From a bacterium (GTDB lineage Bacteria; Tectomicrobia; Entotheonellia; Entotheonellales; Entotheonellaceae), in contig JAPULM010000361.1 in NCBI GenBank assembly GCA_027294925.1, forward strand, positions 1 to 22,301: 22,301 bases of DNA, in the 5' to 3' direction. Shown piece by piece: positions 6,879 to 14,338 of this stretch. A program made the position numbers and the translations under genes. Numbering within the stretch: the stretch's first letter is position 1; every line of letters starts with the position of its first letter. Under the pieces are notes generated by a model. The model had not been told where the DNA came from. It saw only the letters and a list, made by a program, of their open reading frames with translations, and ran no database searches.

Positions 6879-8252
6879 TCAAGGTTTAGACCCACGGAAG
6901 AAAGAACGGAAGTTAAAGCGTCGTCCAAAGCGTTGCTCGGCTTGTTGCCGAACCGTTTGCATGACTTCCGGGGTGATTTCGGTCAAATGATATTCTCGGG
7001 CGTAACGTTCAACGCCTCTTGCAACCATACCTCGGGCAAATGATGGTAAATGTTTGAGGCGATCTTGCGCTGCTGGCGACCAGGTCAGGGTAAAACGCGG
7101 CTCGAAACCAAAGGTTTGTTCAGCAGGTAAGGCGATTGTAGCGCCGCCATATTGTCCTGGCTTATAACCACAGGCCGGGTCTTCTGCCAGGTAATCACCG
7201 TGTGTTGCATACGCACGGCAACGACATCCTCCACAGATTTGTGAAAATTCACAGCTTCCACAACGCCCGCCCAGATGCGGATCGCGTAGATCATTAAGCG
7301 CTTGGCCGTTTTGCCAGATTTCCGCAAACGATTGCTGGCGTAGATTGCCAACGGCGACGGGCATGTAGGGGCAGGGCGTAACGTCGCCGGTTGGTGTGAT
7401 ACGGCAGTAGTATTTCCCTGCCGGGCAACTGCCCTGGGCGTAATTCTGGAGAAGTGGCGATTGCGGGTCACGTTCGTAGATGATACGGCGGAGATGCGGG
7501 GCACATTTGGCGCGAATGACCATATCACCTGAGTGACCGGTTGGCACGCTCCAGGGGTCTTCCGTGCTGTTTGGGGTGACTGGGGGGCGCAAGCCGCTGT
7601 TGGGGCTGTCGACCCCCTGGGCCTGCGCGATAGCGCCGAGTAAGTGCTCATACTGATCGGGTGTGATGTCCATCAAATCGGTTCCGCGGCCAGTTTGCAC
7701 CAGGAAGAAAAAATTCAACACGCGGGCGCCCAAGTCGCGGGCCAAGTCGATCATGGCGGGCATTTCGCTTGCATTCCACGTCGTGATACTGGTGTGAATG
7801 GAGAAGTCCAGGCCTTCGTTGTTTAGGACTTTGGTGGCTCGGATGGCGCCTTCCCAGGCGCCTGCTAAACGCCGGAAGGCGTCGTGTCGTTGCGCATCGA
7901 CAGAATCGAGGCTAATACTCGCACCCTGAATACCGCTTTGGCGCATGCGTCGCGCTTCGGCCTCGCGTAGCATGACGCCATTGGTGCCTAGCACGACCGT
8001 GAATCCTCTGTCGCTGGCGTAGCTGGCCAAGTCGAAAATATCTTTGCGTATAAGAGGCTCTCCGCCTGTTAGGATGAGTAGGGCTTCGGGATTTACTTGG
8101 GCGATTTCGTCAATGACGCGTTGGCATTCTTCGGTCGTTAGCTCTTCCGTTGTGTCGGCCACGGATGTGGCGCTCATATAGCAATGCGCACAGTGCAGGT
8201 TACAGCGTTGGGTTAAGTTCCAGGAAATGGAATAGGCTCGATACGCCTCCAT
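6879..8252 (-). CDS. Radical SAM/SPASM protein with C-terminal PCP-reductase-like domain
   Basis: A 457-residue radical SAM enzyme. The [4Fe-4S] motif CNLHCAHC (C17, C21, C24) follows SWNLTQR, and TGGEPL for SAM binding comes about 40 residues later. After the barrel there is a Cys-rich SPASM-type region (GSCPAGKYYCRITPTGDVTPC, then CGSC...CGGCRCR...CG) that should bind auxiliary clusters. The last 55 residues (from about W401: LTWSPAAQDRLKHLPSFARG, then VERYAREYHLTEIT) look like a PCP_red domain (PF08369), known from the end of the dark-operative protochlorophyllide reductase B subunit. Overall it resembles the NirJ/AhbC/AhbD/PqqE group that acts on tetrapyrroles or peptides. The start is well supported by GGAGG five bases before the ATG. 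The gene stands alone, diverging from the methyltransferase. Substrate unknown. Confidence 0.88.
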   Translation of the reverse strand: MEAYRAYSISWNLTQRCNLHCAHCYMSATSVADTTEELTTEECQRVIDEIAQVNPEALLILTGGEPLIRKDIFDLASYASDRGFTVVLGTNGVMLREAEARRMRQSGIQGASISLDSVDAQRHDAFRRLAGAWEGAIRATKVLNNEGLDFSIHTSITTWNASEMPAMIDLARDLGARVLNFFFLVQTGRGTDLMDITPDQYEHLLGAIAQAQGVDSPNSGLRPPVTPNSTEDPWSVPTGHSGDMVIRAKCAPHLRRIIYERDPQSPLLQNYAQGSCPAGKYYCRITPTGDVTPCPYMPVAVGNLRQQSFAEIWQNGQALNDLRDPHLGGRCGSCEFSQICGGCRCRAYATHGDYLAEDPACGYKPGQYGGATIALPAEQTFGFEPRFTLTWSPAAQDRLKHLPSFARGMVARGVERYAREYHLTEITPEVMQTVRQQAEQRFGRRFNFRSFFRGSKP

Positions 8253-8282
8253 CTTGTCCTCCGGTTGATGGATATCTTATTG

Positions 8283-8315
8283 ATGCTAACATAGCATACC
8301 TTTTTCCTCTTGCAA
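8283..8315 (-). promoter_or_regulatory. Putative promoter and overlapping palindrome of the radical SAM gene
   Basis: The minus strand has TTGCAA at 8310-8315, a 16-base spacer and TATGTT at 8288-8293 (5 of 6 to the -10 consensus). The -10 is embedded in a perfect 6-bp inverted repeat ATGCTA-ACA-TAGCAT (8283-8297), a good place for an operator. The same 84-bp gap must also drive the methyltransferase on the other strand. Confidence 0.45.
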
Positions 8316-8336
8316 ACTGCTCAGTGACTCGCCACA

Positions 8337-10133
8337 ATGGAAAAGTCCAATCCTTGCACTGGGAGCCTACCGCTGGTAATGAAGAATGTGCTGAAGGCCC
8401 AAGGTTTTGTCCGTACCCCCCCGTTTATCGCTTCTTTGCTAGCACGCTGGGCGGTTCGTAGCCATACTGATCATATACTTGATGCTGGGTTCGGAGAAGG
8501 TGTTTTTTTGCTGGAAAGCGCTAAGCGTCTGGTTGCCTGCGGAACGCCATTAAGCCGTCTGAGTAATCAGCTGCACGGGGTGGATTCACATCCGGATGCC
8601 GTGCAGGTGTTACAGCGGACTTTCCGTTCTTATGGATTGCCGGCAGAATTTCCGGGTGTGTTGGCCGGTGATTTCTTTGACTCGCAGTTTCCTCCCATTG
8701 ATGTATTAATCGGTAATCCTCCCTATGTCCGGCGCTGGTGGCAACGAGATGTGGATGCGTTACAGGTGATCGCGGAGCAGGTGCCGGACGTTGGACAGTT
8801 CTCACGCATGACCGATCTCTCGTGCTATTTTGTCATCCATGGGGCACGTTTTCTAAAGCCTGGCGGACGTTTGGCGCTCATTGTCTCCGACAGCTGGCTT
8901 GATATGCGCTACGGTACAGCGTTTAAAGATTATCTCTTGCGAACGTTTCGCCTGCGTGGCATGATCGGATTCCAATCCCAGGTGTTTCCCGATGTCTTGG
9001 TGCGGCCCGTTTTGATTCTGGCAGAAAAGCGGGCCTCCGTACGAACCGCTAGTCGCAGCCGGGTGGCTTTTGTATCACTGAATGGCCGCATACCCAAAGC
9101 GTTGCCCCAGAATCCTTGCCGCTTACTTGATCAGCCGGAGATACATGCTTCGGGAACGATCGTGCGCATGAATGCGTTACAACCGACGCAGAGGTGGACG
9201 CCATTGCTATACGCGCCACCTGCTTACGTTGAATTGCTGCAACAGCCCGGTATGATTCCGCTAGCGTCTCTGCTGCAGGTGCGTATCGGTCTGCAATCGT
9301 TTGCCAAAATGTTTTATATCGTGCCGCGTGAAGCCCAATGTAAATGGGAACTTGAGCACCGTTGGTTACGTCCGATGGTGATGTCGCCGAAAGACGTGAC
9401 GGTTCCTGTTTTAACAGCGGAGACGCCGATTCGACATTATGTGCTGGCATGCGATTGGCGCAAGGAAAACCTCACGCAGACCGCCCTGCTACGCTATATC
9501 CAGTACTGGGAGATGCAGGTACTCAATCCACGTGGCAGATCGCAGCCGGTTGTCGGGGTGCAGAATCTGCCGCGCTTGCGGAAAACCCGGCGTACGCCAT
9601 GGTATAACCTACTGGATGATCTAAATCGGCGCGGCATAGCGCCGATTCTCATGCCACGTCGTATCTACCAGCGTTACCAGGTGGTGTGGAACCAAATTGG
9701 CTGGGTCGCCGGTGAAAATTTTATCGAAATGACGCCCAAAGAGACGACTTTGCTATTGCCTTTACTGGCTATTTTAAACGCCCGTACGACAGAACTTGCC
9801 GTACGGGCAAGTGCACACGTATACGGTGGTGGGATTTATAACCTGAGTCCCGGTGGAATTGGTGATGTTCCGATTATTGATGTGCGGCTTTTGACGCCGG
9901 AAACCTTGCAGAAGCTGGAACTTGCATATCGGCAGTTCTTGATGAGTGGCGGCAAGGAACGAACGGCCTTGGATATTGCTGTGCTCGAGGGCGCCGGGTT
10001 GCCCGTATCGTTTCTCCACACACTGTGTACAGCGCTTGACCAGATGCAGGGGCTTTCCCATGCGGTGCTTGAACCCATACAGGTTGATACGGTAGAAGGA
10101 CAAGTATGGCCGGAGGCGTTACGCTTGTTGTGA
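8337..10133 (+). CDS. N6-adenine DNA methyltransferase of a PstI/BsuBI-type R-M system
   Basis: A 598-residue class I DNA methyltransferase that should methylate adenine in the sequence cut by its partner nuclease. A motif X-like GFVRTPPFIASLLARW lies at residues 23-38. SAM-binding motif I DAGFGEG is at 49-55, the acidic motif II at GVDSHPD (81-87) and catalytic motif IV GNPPY at 126-130. The order X-I-IV with a long C-terminal target-recognition part fits the gamma group, to which M.PstI and M.BsuBI belong; those are about 500 residues. The start is uncertain: neither the ATG at 8337 nor the in-frame ATG at 8379 (MKNVLKAQGF) has a Shine-Dalgarno. The downstream endonuclease gene overlaps by 28 nt. 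Two perfect 9-bp hairpins occur in its 3' half. The prediction of CTGCAG specificity rests on the partner. Confidence 0.92.
   Translation: MEKSNPCTGSLPLVMKNVLKAQGFVRTPPFIASLLARWAVRSHTDHILDAGFGEGVFLLESAKRLVACGTPLSRLSNQLHGVDSHPDAVQVLQRTFRSYGLPAEFPGVLAGDFFDSQFPPIDVLIGNPPYVRRWWQRDVDALQVIAEQVPDVGQFSRMTDLSCYFVIHGARFLKPGGRLALIVSDSWLDMRYGTAFKDYLLRTFRLRGMIGFQSQVFPDVLVRPVLILAEKRASVRTASRSRVAFVSLNGRIPKALPQNPCRLLDQPEIHASGTIVRMNALQPTQRWTPLLYAPPAYVELLQQPGMIPLASLLQVRIGLQSFAKMFYIVPREAQCKWELEHRWLRPMVMSPKDVTVPVLTAETPIRHYVLACDWRKENLTQTALLRYIQYWEMQVLNPRGRSQPVVGVQNLPRLRKTRRTPWYNLLDDLNRRGIAPILMPRRIYQRYQVVWNQIGWVAGENFIEMTPKETTLLLPLLAILNARTTELAVRASAHVYGGGIYNLSPGGIGDVPIIDVRLLTPETLQKLELAYRQFLMSGGKERTALDIAVLEGAGLPVSFLHTLCTALDQMQGLSHAVLEPIQVDTVEGQVWPEALRLL
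9624..9647 (+). repeat. Perfect 9-bp hairpin inside the methyltransferase gene
   Basis: AATCGGCGC (9624-9632) and GCGCCGATT (9639-9647) flank a 6-nt GGCATA loop. The stem is fully paired and GC-rich. It has no U-tract, so pausing or an mRNA-structure role is more likely than termination. Confidence 0.6.
9780..9812 (+). repeat. Two overlapping, mutually exclusive inverted repeats inside the methyltransferase gene
   Basis: GCCCGTACG (9780-9788) pairs with CGTACGGGC (9800-9808) over an 11-nt loop. ACTTGCC (9794-9800) pairs with GGCAAGT (9806-9812) over a 5-nt loop. The two stems share bases and cannot form together. Confidence 0.55.
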
Positions 10134-11107
10134 GACAGGAACACGGCAACGAAGCTCAGCTCGAACTAGAAGAGGCCAGGATTCTGTTGCAGCAACTTGG
10201 TCTCGACCGCAAGTTGATTACCGAACAAAGCGCTATCTGTGTACTGGCGTTAGCTGATGGCTCGGAGCGTGAGGGACTCTTGCCAGGCAAAAAGCGTCTT
10301 CGTGATGGTGCGCGTATTCATGACATTATCGAGTTTGCTCGCCAGGAGTGCAGCAGGGAGGTGGCGGAAAATACCCGCGAGTCCTATCGCAAGCTGTCCT
10401 TACGGCCATTGTGTGAAGAGGGCTTGGTGATCCGTCATCAATTGAGTACCAATGATCCGAAGACGTTTTACCGATTGCATCCTGAGATGCTACGTTTACT
10501 GACCTGTACGGCGCCTTTGGAACGGCGGTGGTTAGCGAATGACATGGCCAGGCGCCTATCGCGAGGCGAGACCTGGAAACAGCAACGCCGCCGAGCGGAG
10601 ATACCGGTGGAAGTTGGATTGCCACAGCCGTTTTTTTTAAGTCCTGGCGCTCACAGCCAGTTGACTGCAGAGGTGGTGCAGGTTTATGCAGTGGCGTTTC
10701 TGCAGACGCCACAGGTGGTCTATCTCGGCGACACACGGCATAAAGACGGTTATCAAAACCGCGATCTGATGCGAGAGCTGAATCTGCCTCTACAGGTAAC
10801 CGCCAGTTTGCCGGATGTGATTATGTTGAGTGAAGTCGACCGCCGTCTTGTTGTGATTGAGGTGGTTGTGAGTAGTGGCCCGGTTTCTGAGTCTCGTCTT
10901 GCGCAACTCGCGCAGCTTGTGCAGCAAGCTATGGCATTAGGCTATCAACCGCGTTATCTAACGGCCTTTCCGTCGCGCCGTGTCTTTCGCCGCTTTGTTG
11001 AAGAAATAGCATTGGGCACACAGGCGTGGATTGCCAATGAACCCGAGCAGGTTATTTTGTTTGGGGATAGGAGAGAAAATACCGCAGGTCACCCCTCCGG
11101 CGGTTAA
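10106..11107 (+). CDS. BsuBI/PstI family type II restriction endonuclease
   Basis: A 333-residue protein; PstI and BsuBI are of similar length (about 320). An N-terminal winged-helix-like region spans residues about 70-132 (RIHDIIEFARQECSREVAEN, ending in FYRLHPEMLRLL). The C-terminal nuclease domain shows VYLGDTRHKDGYQ (205-217), LPDVIML with D237, and VVIEVVVSSGPVS (249-261) with E252. This is the PD-(D/E)xK-like core of the BsuBI/PstI family, which recognises CTGCAG. The ATG at 10106 has AAGGA five bases upstream and lies inside the 3' end of the methyltransferase gene, so the nuclease is translated after or coupled to the protecting enzyme. Its TAA shares bases with the stop of the opposing hydrolase gene. 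Exact specificity is inferred, not shown. Confidence 0.92.
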   Translation: MAGGVTLVVRQEHGNEAQLELEEARILLQQLGLDRKLITEQSAICVLALADGSEREGLLPGKKRLRDGARIHDIIEFARQECSREVAENTRESYRKLSLRPLCEEGLVIRHQLSTNDPKTFYRLHPEMLRLLTCTAPLERRWLANDMARRLSRGETWKQQRRRAEIPVEVGLPQPFFLSPGAHSQLTAEVVQVYAVAFLQTPQVVYLGDTRHKDGYQNRDLMRELNLPLQVTASLPDVIMLSEVDRRLVVIEVVVSSGPVSESRLAQLAQLVQQAMALGYQPRYLTAFPSRRVFRRFVEEIALGTQAWIANEPEQVILFGDRRENTAGHPSGG

Positions 11108-11889
11108 GCTTTTAGGAAACTTGAAATTGCCTCTACGAAACCTTCCGGGTCTTCGTACATGGGCATATGTCCACAACGCGGCATGAGGGTCACCTGGGCG
11201 CCGGGAATATATTGCTGAAATGCTTGTGCGTATGCTGAGGGGACGAGTCCATCTGATTGGCCCCACAGGATCAAGGTTTGTGCCTTAATGCGATGGATAC
11301 GTTTTTTCAAACCCTTGTCCGGTATTGGCCAGAGAAACTTACCGGCTGTTGACAGGTGCTGAGCGCGCAGTAGAAACGCTTCCAACTGTGCCTGCTCGTC
11401 TTCAGGCACGGTCATCATCGCTTTGGCCACTGCCGAGTTTGGATCATGCCAGAGCGCGATGCCCAGTTGTTCCGGCGTCATGGCGAAGAAGTCCACCACG
11501 GGTTGCTCATCGATCCATAATCCAAGTGTATTGGCTAACACCAGCCGCTGTACGCGTTGAGGGCTTAAGGCTGCCAGCTCGGCTGCAAACATGCCGCCCA
11601 GCGAGTGGCCCACGACGTGTGCTGAGTCCAGTCCCAGGGCATCCAGAAAGTCGTTGTAATACACCACCATGTCGATGACATCGTCAATATGCTCGATGCC
11701 GCTACTGGTTTCAAAGCCCGGATGTGCCGGGGCATAGACAACGAACTGTTTTGCCAGCTCGGCAAGAAATGGATCCCATCCGCGTAGACCGCCGGCACCG
11801 TGCAGAAATAGCAACGGCTCTCCACTGCCGTCGGTACGTAGTTTTGTTTCGAACATGCCGCGACGAACCGATACCGTTTTCTCCTCCAC
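11104..11889 (-). CDS. Alpha/beta fold hydrolase
   Basis: A 261-residue alpha/beta hydrolase. The oxyanion-hole motif FLHGAGG lies at residues 28-34. The nucleophile elbow GHSLGG has Ser96, an Asp213 follows LILWGQS, and His241 lies in RCGHMPMYEDPE, completing the triad. I place the start at a GTG (11889). AGGGAAAGGG lies five bases before it, and a strong promoter is centred about 60 bases upstream. Longer frames from ATG at 11913 or 11949 exist, but the first lacks a ribosome site and the second would lie upstream of the predicted transcription start. A carboxylesterase or a meta-cleavage C-C hydrolase are possible roles. It faces the restriction endonuclease tail to tail. Confidence 0.9.
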   Translation of the reverse strand: MEEKTVSVRRGMFETKLRTDGSGEPLLFLHGAGGLRGWDPFLAELAKQFVVYAPAHPGFETSSGIEHIDDVIDMVVYYNDFLDALGLDSAHVVGHSLGGMFAAELAALSPQRVQRLVLANTLGLWIDEQPVVDFFAMTPEQLGIALWHDPNSAVAKAMMTVPEDEQAQLEAFLLRAQHLSTAGKFLWPIPDKGLKKRIHRIKAQTLILWGQSDGLVPSAYAQAFQQYIPGAQVTLMPRCGHMPMYEDPEGFVEAISSFLKA

Positions 11890-11933
11890 AACATCCCTTT
11901 CCCTAAATGGCATTGTACAGTCAATTCCGCTGC

Positions 11934-11962
11934 AGCATAAAGACCGCATGATAGCTTGTCAA
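11934..11962 (-). promoter_or_regulatory. Sigma70-type promoter of the alpha/beta hydrolase gene
   Basis: A perfect TTGACA (11957-11962) is followed after exactly 17 bases by TATGCT (11934-11939; 4 of 6). Predicted transcription start is near 11927, about 38 bases before the GTG start chosen for the gene. Confidence 0.6.
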
Positions 11963-12018
11963 CCATTGTACGGCGCTCGGTAGGCGTGTTTGATTCTTGT
12001 GCTGTAGAGGGCTTCTGT

Positions 12019-12031
12019 CTCGCTGCGCGAG
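12019..12031 (-). terminator. Small GC-rich hairpin after the dehalogenase-like gene
   Basis: CTCGC-TGC-GCGAG forms a 5-bp stem ten bases past the stop of the minus-strand HAD gene. A second dyad, TTGTAT/ATACAA (12035-12051), covers that stop codon. No U-tract is present, so termination is only suggested. Confidence 0.3.
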
Positions 12032-12040
12032 CATTTGTAT

Positions 12041-12754
12041 TTATGATACAAGCAGTGCTGCGAGTTCGGTGAAATTACCGACAATCAAATCCGGCTGATA
12101 AGGGGTTTCACCATAAGGCCGTTTGCGCCGATCAATGAAGGTGGTCCGCATGCCATAGGCTTTGGCGCCGATGCAATCAAAAGCATGGTTTGCAATGTGC
12201 ATGATGCTGCTACGATCTTCGCCGATGAGCTCTGTGGCTTTTTGGTAGGTGGCGTAATGTGGTTTGAAGTAGCCGGCCTCTTGGACGGAGATGGTGAGAT
12301 CAAAATCGAACCCAATGAAGGGCTTGGCGCGTTCCAACATATCCCGGTCGCCATTCGACAAGATGACGAGGCGATACGCCGTGCGAAGCTTATGCAGGGC
12401 TTCGATGACGTCCGGAAAGGGGCGTAGTTGCTCGATCTGAGCCACCAGCCAGACGACTTCATCCTGCGTATAGGCGATGCCTGCCCGCTGCATGACATGG
12501 GAAACCGCCCGATGTCCGATTTGCCGGTAAGACGTATGTCCACGATCGCACAACGCGTCAATCATCGAATCCTCATAATGGGTGCGTCGCCACCAGGTGA
12601 CAAACTGGTGCGGGTCGCCGGACCAGCCCTTCGCTTGTAGAAATGGCGTCACCGCCCCCGCTAATTCCGTTTGCATATCTACTATCGTGCCGTATTGGTC
12701 AAAGGTCAGCACTTTAAGCTCTCGTTTTAGAATCTCGATGGGCGTTGTGGACAT
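12041..12754 (-). CDS. Haloacid dehalogenase type II-like HAD hydrolase
   Basis: A 237-residue HAD-superfamily protein. FDQYGT (residues 18-23) with nucleophile Asp19 is the D-x-Y-G-T signature of L-2-haloacid dehalogenases, as opposed to the DxDGT of phosphatases. Motif II is LSNGD (132-136), motif III Lys164 in GYFKP, and motif IV NHAFDCIGAKAYGM (189-202) with Asp193. Known L-2-haloacid dehalogenases have SSNAWD at that place, so here the serines are replaced, which leaves the substrate open. The ATG at 12754 is chosen because AGAGGGAAATCT precedes it; the frame stays open 16 codons further but without a ribosome site. It would hydrolyse a 2-haloacid to a 2-hydroxyacid if it is a true dehalogenase. 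It is monocistronic with its own promoter. Confidence 0.85.
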   Translation of the reverse strand: MSTTPIEILKRELKVLTFDQYGTIVDMQTELAGAVTPFLQAKGWSGDPHQFVTWWRRTHYEDSMIDALCDRGHTSYRQIGHRAVSHVMQRAGIAYTQDEVVWLVAQIEQLRPFPDVIEALHKLRTAYRLVILSNGDRDMLERAKPFIGFDFDLTISVQEAGYFKPHYATYQKATELIGEDRSSIMHIANHAFDCIGAKAYGMRTTFIDRRKRPYGETPYQPDLIVGNFTELAALLVS

Positions 12755-12843
12755 AGATTTCCCTCTAGCTCTCATGCAACGAAATGTTTGAACGCAACGC
12801 ATGACGACCTCTAAATAAAGGTGACGATACGTTGCAAGCCAAG

Positions 12844-12872
12844 AGTCTAGGCAAAGATGTCAGAGAGGTCAA
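12844..12872 (-). promoter_or_regulatory. Sigma70-type promoter of the HAD gene
   Basis: TTGACC (12867-12872; 5 of 6) is followed after 17 bases by TAGACT (12844-12849; 4 of 6). The predicted transcript starts near 12837, leaving a leader of about 80 bases. Confidence 0.55.
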
Positions 12873-13184
12873 TAACGACGTTTCGTTTCTGCCTTGAAGC
12901 ATTGCGGTGATTGCGCTAGCGGGGCAGAGAAAATGCGTTTACAATATCGAACTGCTGGTGGCACGGCAGGCCTCATGCCTTTTATCCATCCGCGGGGCTG
13001 AAGTGGGCTGAGGACATCTGTCATATTGTACGATGGCCAGTTGTTGAGATTGGCCATCGGTCTGTTTTGTCCTCAGGTTTTGTGCGATGCACGGCTCGGA
13101 GTGGCAAACCACTGCGCTAAGGGCTATTCTTTATCATTGTTTTGTCTGCATCGACACGGATTTACTAAGCGGAGAAGGTATCCC
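12873..13184. other. Intergenic region with a 9-bp inverted repeat
   Basis: No convincing gene lies between the diverging HAD and immunophilin genes. At 13031-13059 CGATGGCCA and TGGCCATCG form a perfect 9-bp inverted repeat with an 11-nt spacer, followed on the plus strand by TCTGTTTTGT. It may be an operator for the downstream gene or a terminator-like hairpin. A short GGGCTGA direct repeat lies at about 12996-13012. Confidence 0.5.
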
Positions 13185-14219
13185 ATGATCGCAAGAATTA
13201 GGCAGTATATTCAAGTTGGTTTTTTTATCGTCCTTTTTGGTGTTCTTATGCTTAACGCCTATGCCGAAACGCCGTATCCGGATGGCCTTTACGCTGAGAT
13301 TCATACTACCAAGGGCACGATTGTGCTGCAATTGGAATTCGAAAAAACACCGCTTACCGTGGCCAATTTCGTTGGCTTGGCCGAGGGCGTTAAAAAGTCA
13401 AACAAACCCGAGGGTGTGCATTTCTACGACGGGCTCATTTTTCACCGGGTTATTAAGGATTTTATGATTCAAGGCGGCGATCCTCAAGGCTCCGGACGAG
13501 GCGGCCCAGGATACCGCTTCGCGGACGAGTTTCATCCCGACCTCAAGCATCGTGGCCCTGGTAGCCTATCGATGGCCAATGCTGGCCCTAATACCAACGG
13601 TAGCCAGTTTTTTATTACCCACAAAGCAACCCCCTGGCTGGATGGTCGACATACGGTGTTTGGCCATGTCATACAGGGACAAGACGTCGTCAACACGATT
13701 GCCAAAGGTGACGTCATGGAAAAAGTCGTCATTGTGCGGGTTGGTGACAAAGCCAAGCATTTTAAAGTTGACCGAGCCGCGTTCGATCAACGGGTTGACA
13801 AGGGCGCTGCTGATAATAAAGCGAAAGGGGTGCGGGCCCTCGACGGCTTTTTGGCAGACTTGGAGAAGCAATATCCCGGCAAACTGCAAAGCACCGATTC
13901 GGGCATGAAATATGTGGTGCTTAAGGAAGGTCGTGGTGCAAAGCCGGCGAAGGGCGTGAAGATTCAGGCTCACTACACAGGGAAATTCTTGGATGGCAAG
14001 GTGTTTGATAGCTCCGTGCAGCGAGGTAAACCATTTGCTTTCAATGTCGGTAACGGGCAGGTAATTAAAGGCTGGGACGAGGCCTTGTTAGATATGCAGA
14101 AGGGTGAGAAGCGGCTTCTGGTCATTCCAAGTCATCTGGCTTATGGTGATCGGGGCTCTCCGCCGGTGATTCCCCCCAAGGCGACGCTCGTGTTTGAGGT
14201 GGAACTGGTGAGCTTCTGA
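13185..14219 (+). CDS. Secreted cyclophilin-FKBP fusion peptidyl-prolyl isomerase
   Basis: A 344-residue dual immunophilin. Residues 1-27 form a Sec signal peptide ([20 protein letters not shown], cleavage likely after AYA), so it should act in the periplasm or outside. A cyclophilin domain spans about 34-185: FHRVI (86-90), MIQGGDP (94-100), SQFFIT (140-145) and [10 protein letters not shown] (151-160), with the catalytic Arg88 present. A charged linker (190-240) leads to an FKBP domain at about 240-344: [16 protein letters not shown] (262-277), VIKGWDEAL (293-301) and [11 protein letters not shown] (314-324), ending FEVELV. Both domains catalyse cis-trans isomerisation of X-Pro bonds in folding proteins. 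The ATG at 13185 is preceded by GGAGAAGGTATCCC; the frame is open upstream but without a signal peptide at its start. Confidence 0.93.
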   Translation: MIARIRQYIQVGFFIVLFGVLMLNAYAETPYPDGLYAEIHTTKGTIVLQLEFEKTPLTVANFVGLAEGVKKSNKPEGVHFYDGLIFHRVIKDFMIQGGDPQGSGRGGPGYRFADEFHPDLKHRGPGSLSMANAGPNTNGSQFFITHKATPWLDGRHTVFGHVIQGQDVVNTIAKGDVMEKVVIVRVGDKAKHFKVDRAAFDQRVDKGAADNKAKGVRALDGFLADLEKQYPGKLQSTDSGMKYVVLKEGRGAKPAKGVKIQAHYTGKFLDGKVFDSSVQRGKPFAFNVGNGQVIKGWDEALLDMQKGEKRLLVIPSHLAYGDRGSPPVIPPKATLVFEVELVSF

Positions 14220-14257
14220 GTTGCTATTGTAGCGCAGGGTGAGGCTCAGAGCCGCGC

Positions 14258-14281
14258 ATCCGTATGTTCGATGATACGGGT
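14258..14281 (+). terminator. Weak hairpin after the immunophilin gene
   Basis: CCGTAT (14260-14265) and ATACGG (14274-14279) pair around an 8-nt loop and extend by a wobble and an A-T pair. It lies 38 bases past the stop. There is no U-tract. Confidence 0.3.
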
Positions 14282-14338
14282 TGAGCATGATAAACGGCGG
14301 GTAGATTGTGTCCGTCAAGATGAGCTGTAGGGGTAGAG

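Noticed and set aside
7085..7651. 188-codon minus-strand frame inside the radical SAM gene
   Set aside because: It is an alternate frame of a clearly real gene and has low-complexity, Thr/Arg/Pro-rich composition.
12869..13057. 62-codon minus-strand frame in the HAD-immunophilin gap
   Set aside because: It covers the inverted repeat and promoter region and shows no protein-like features or ribosome site.
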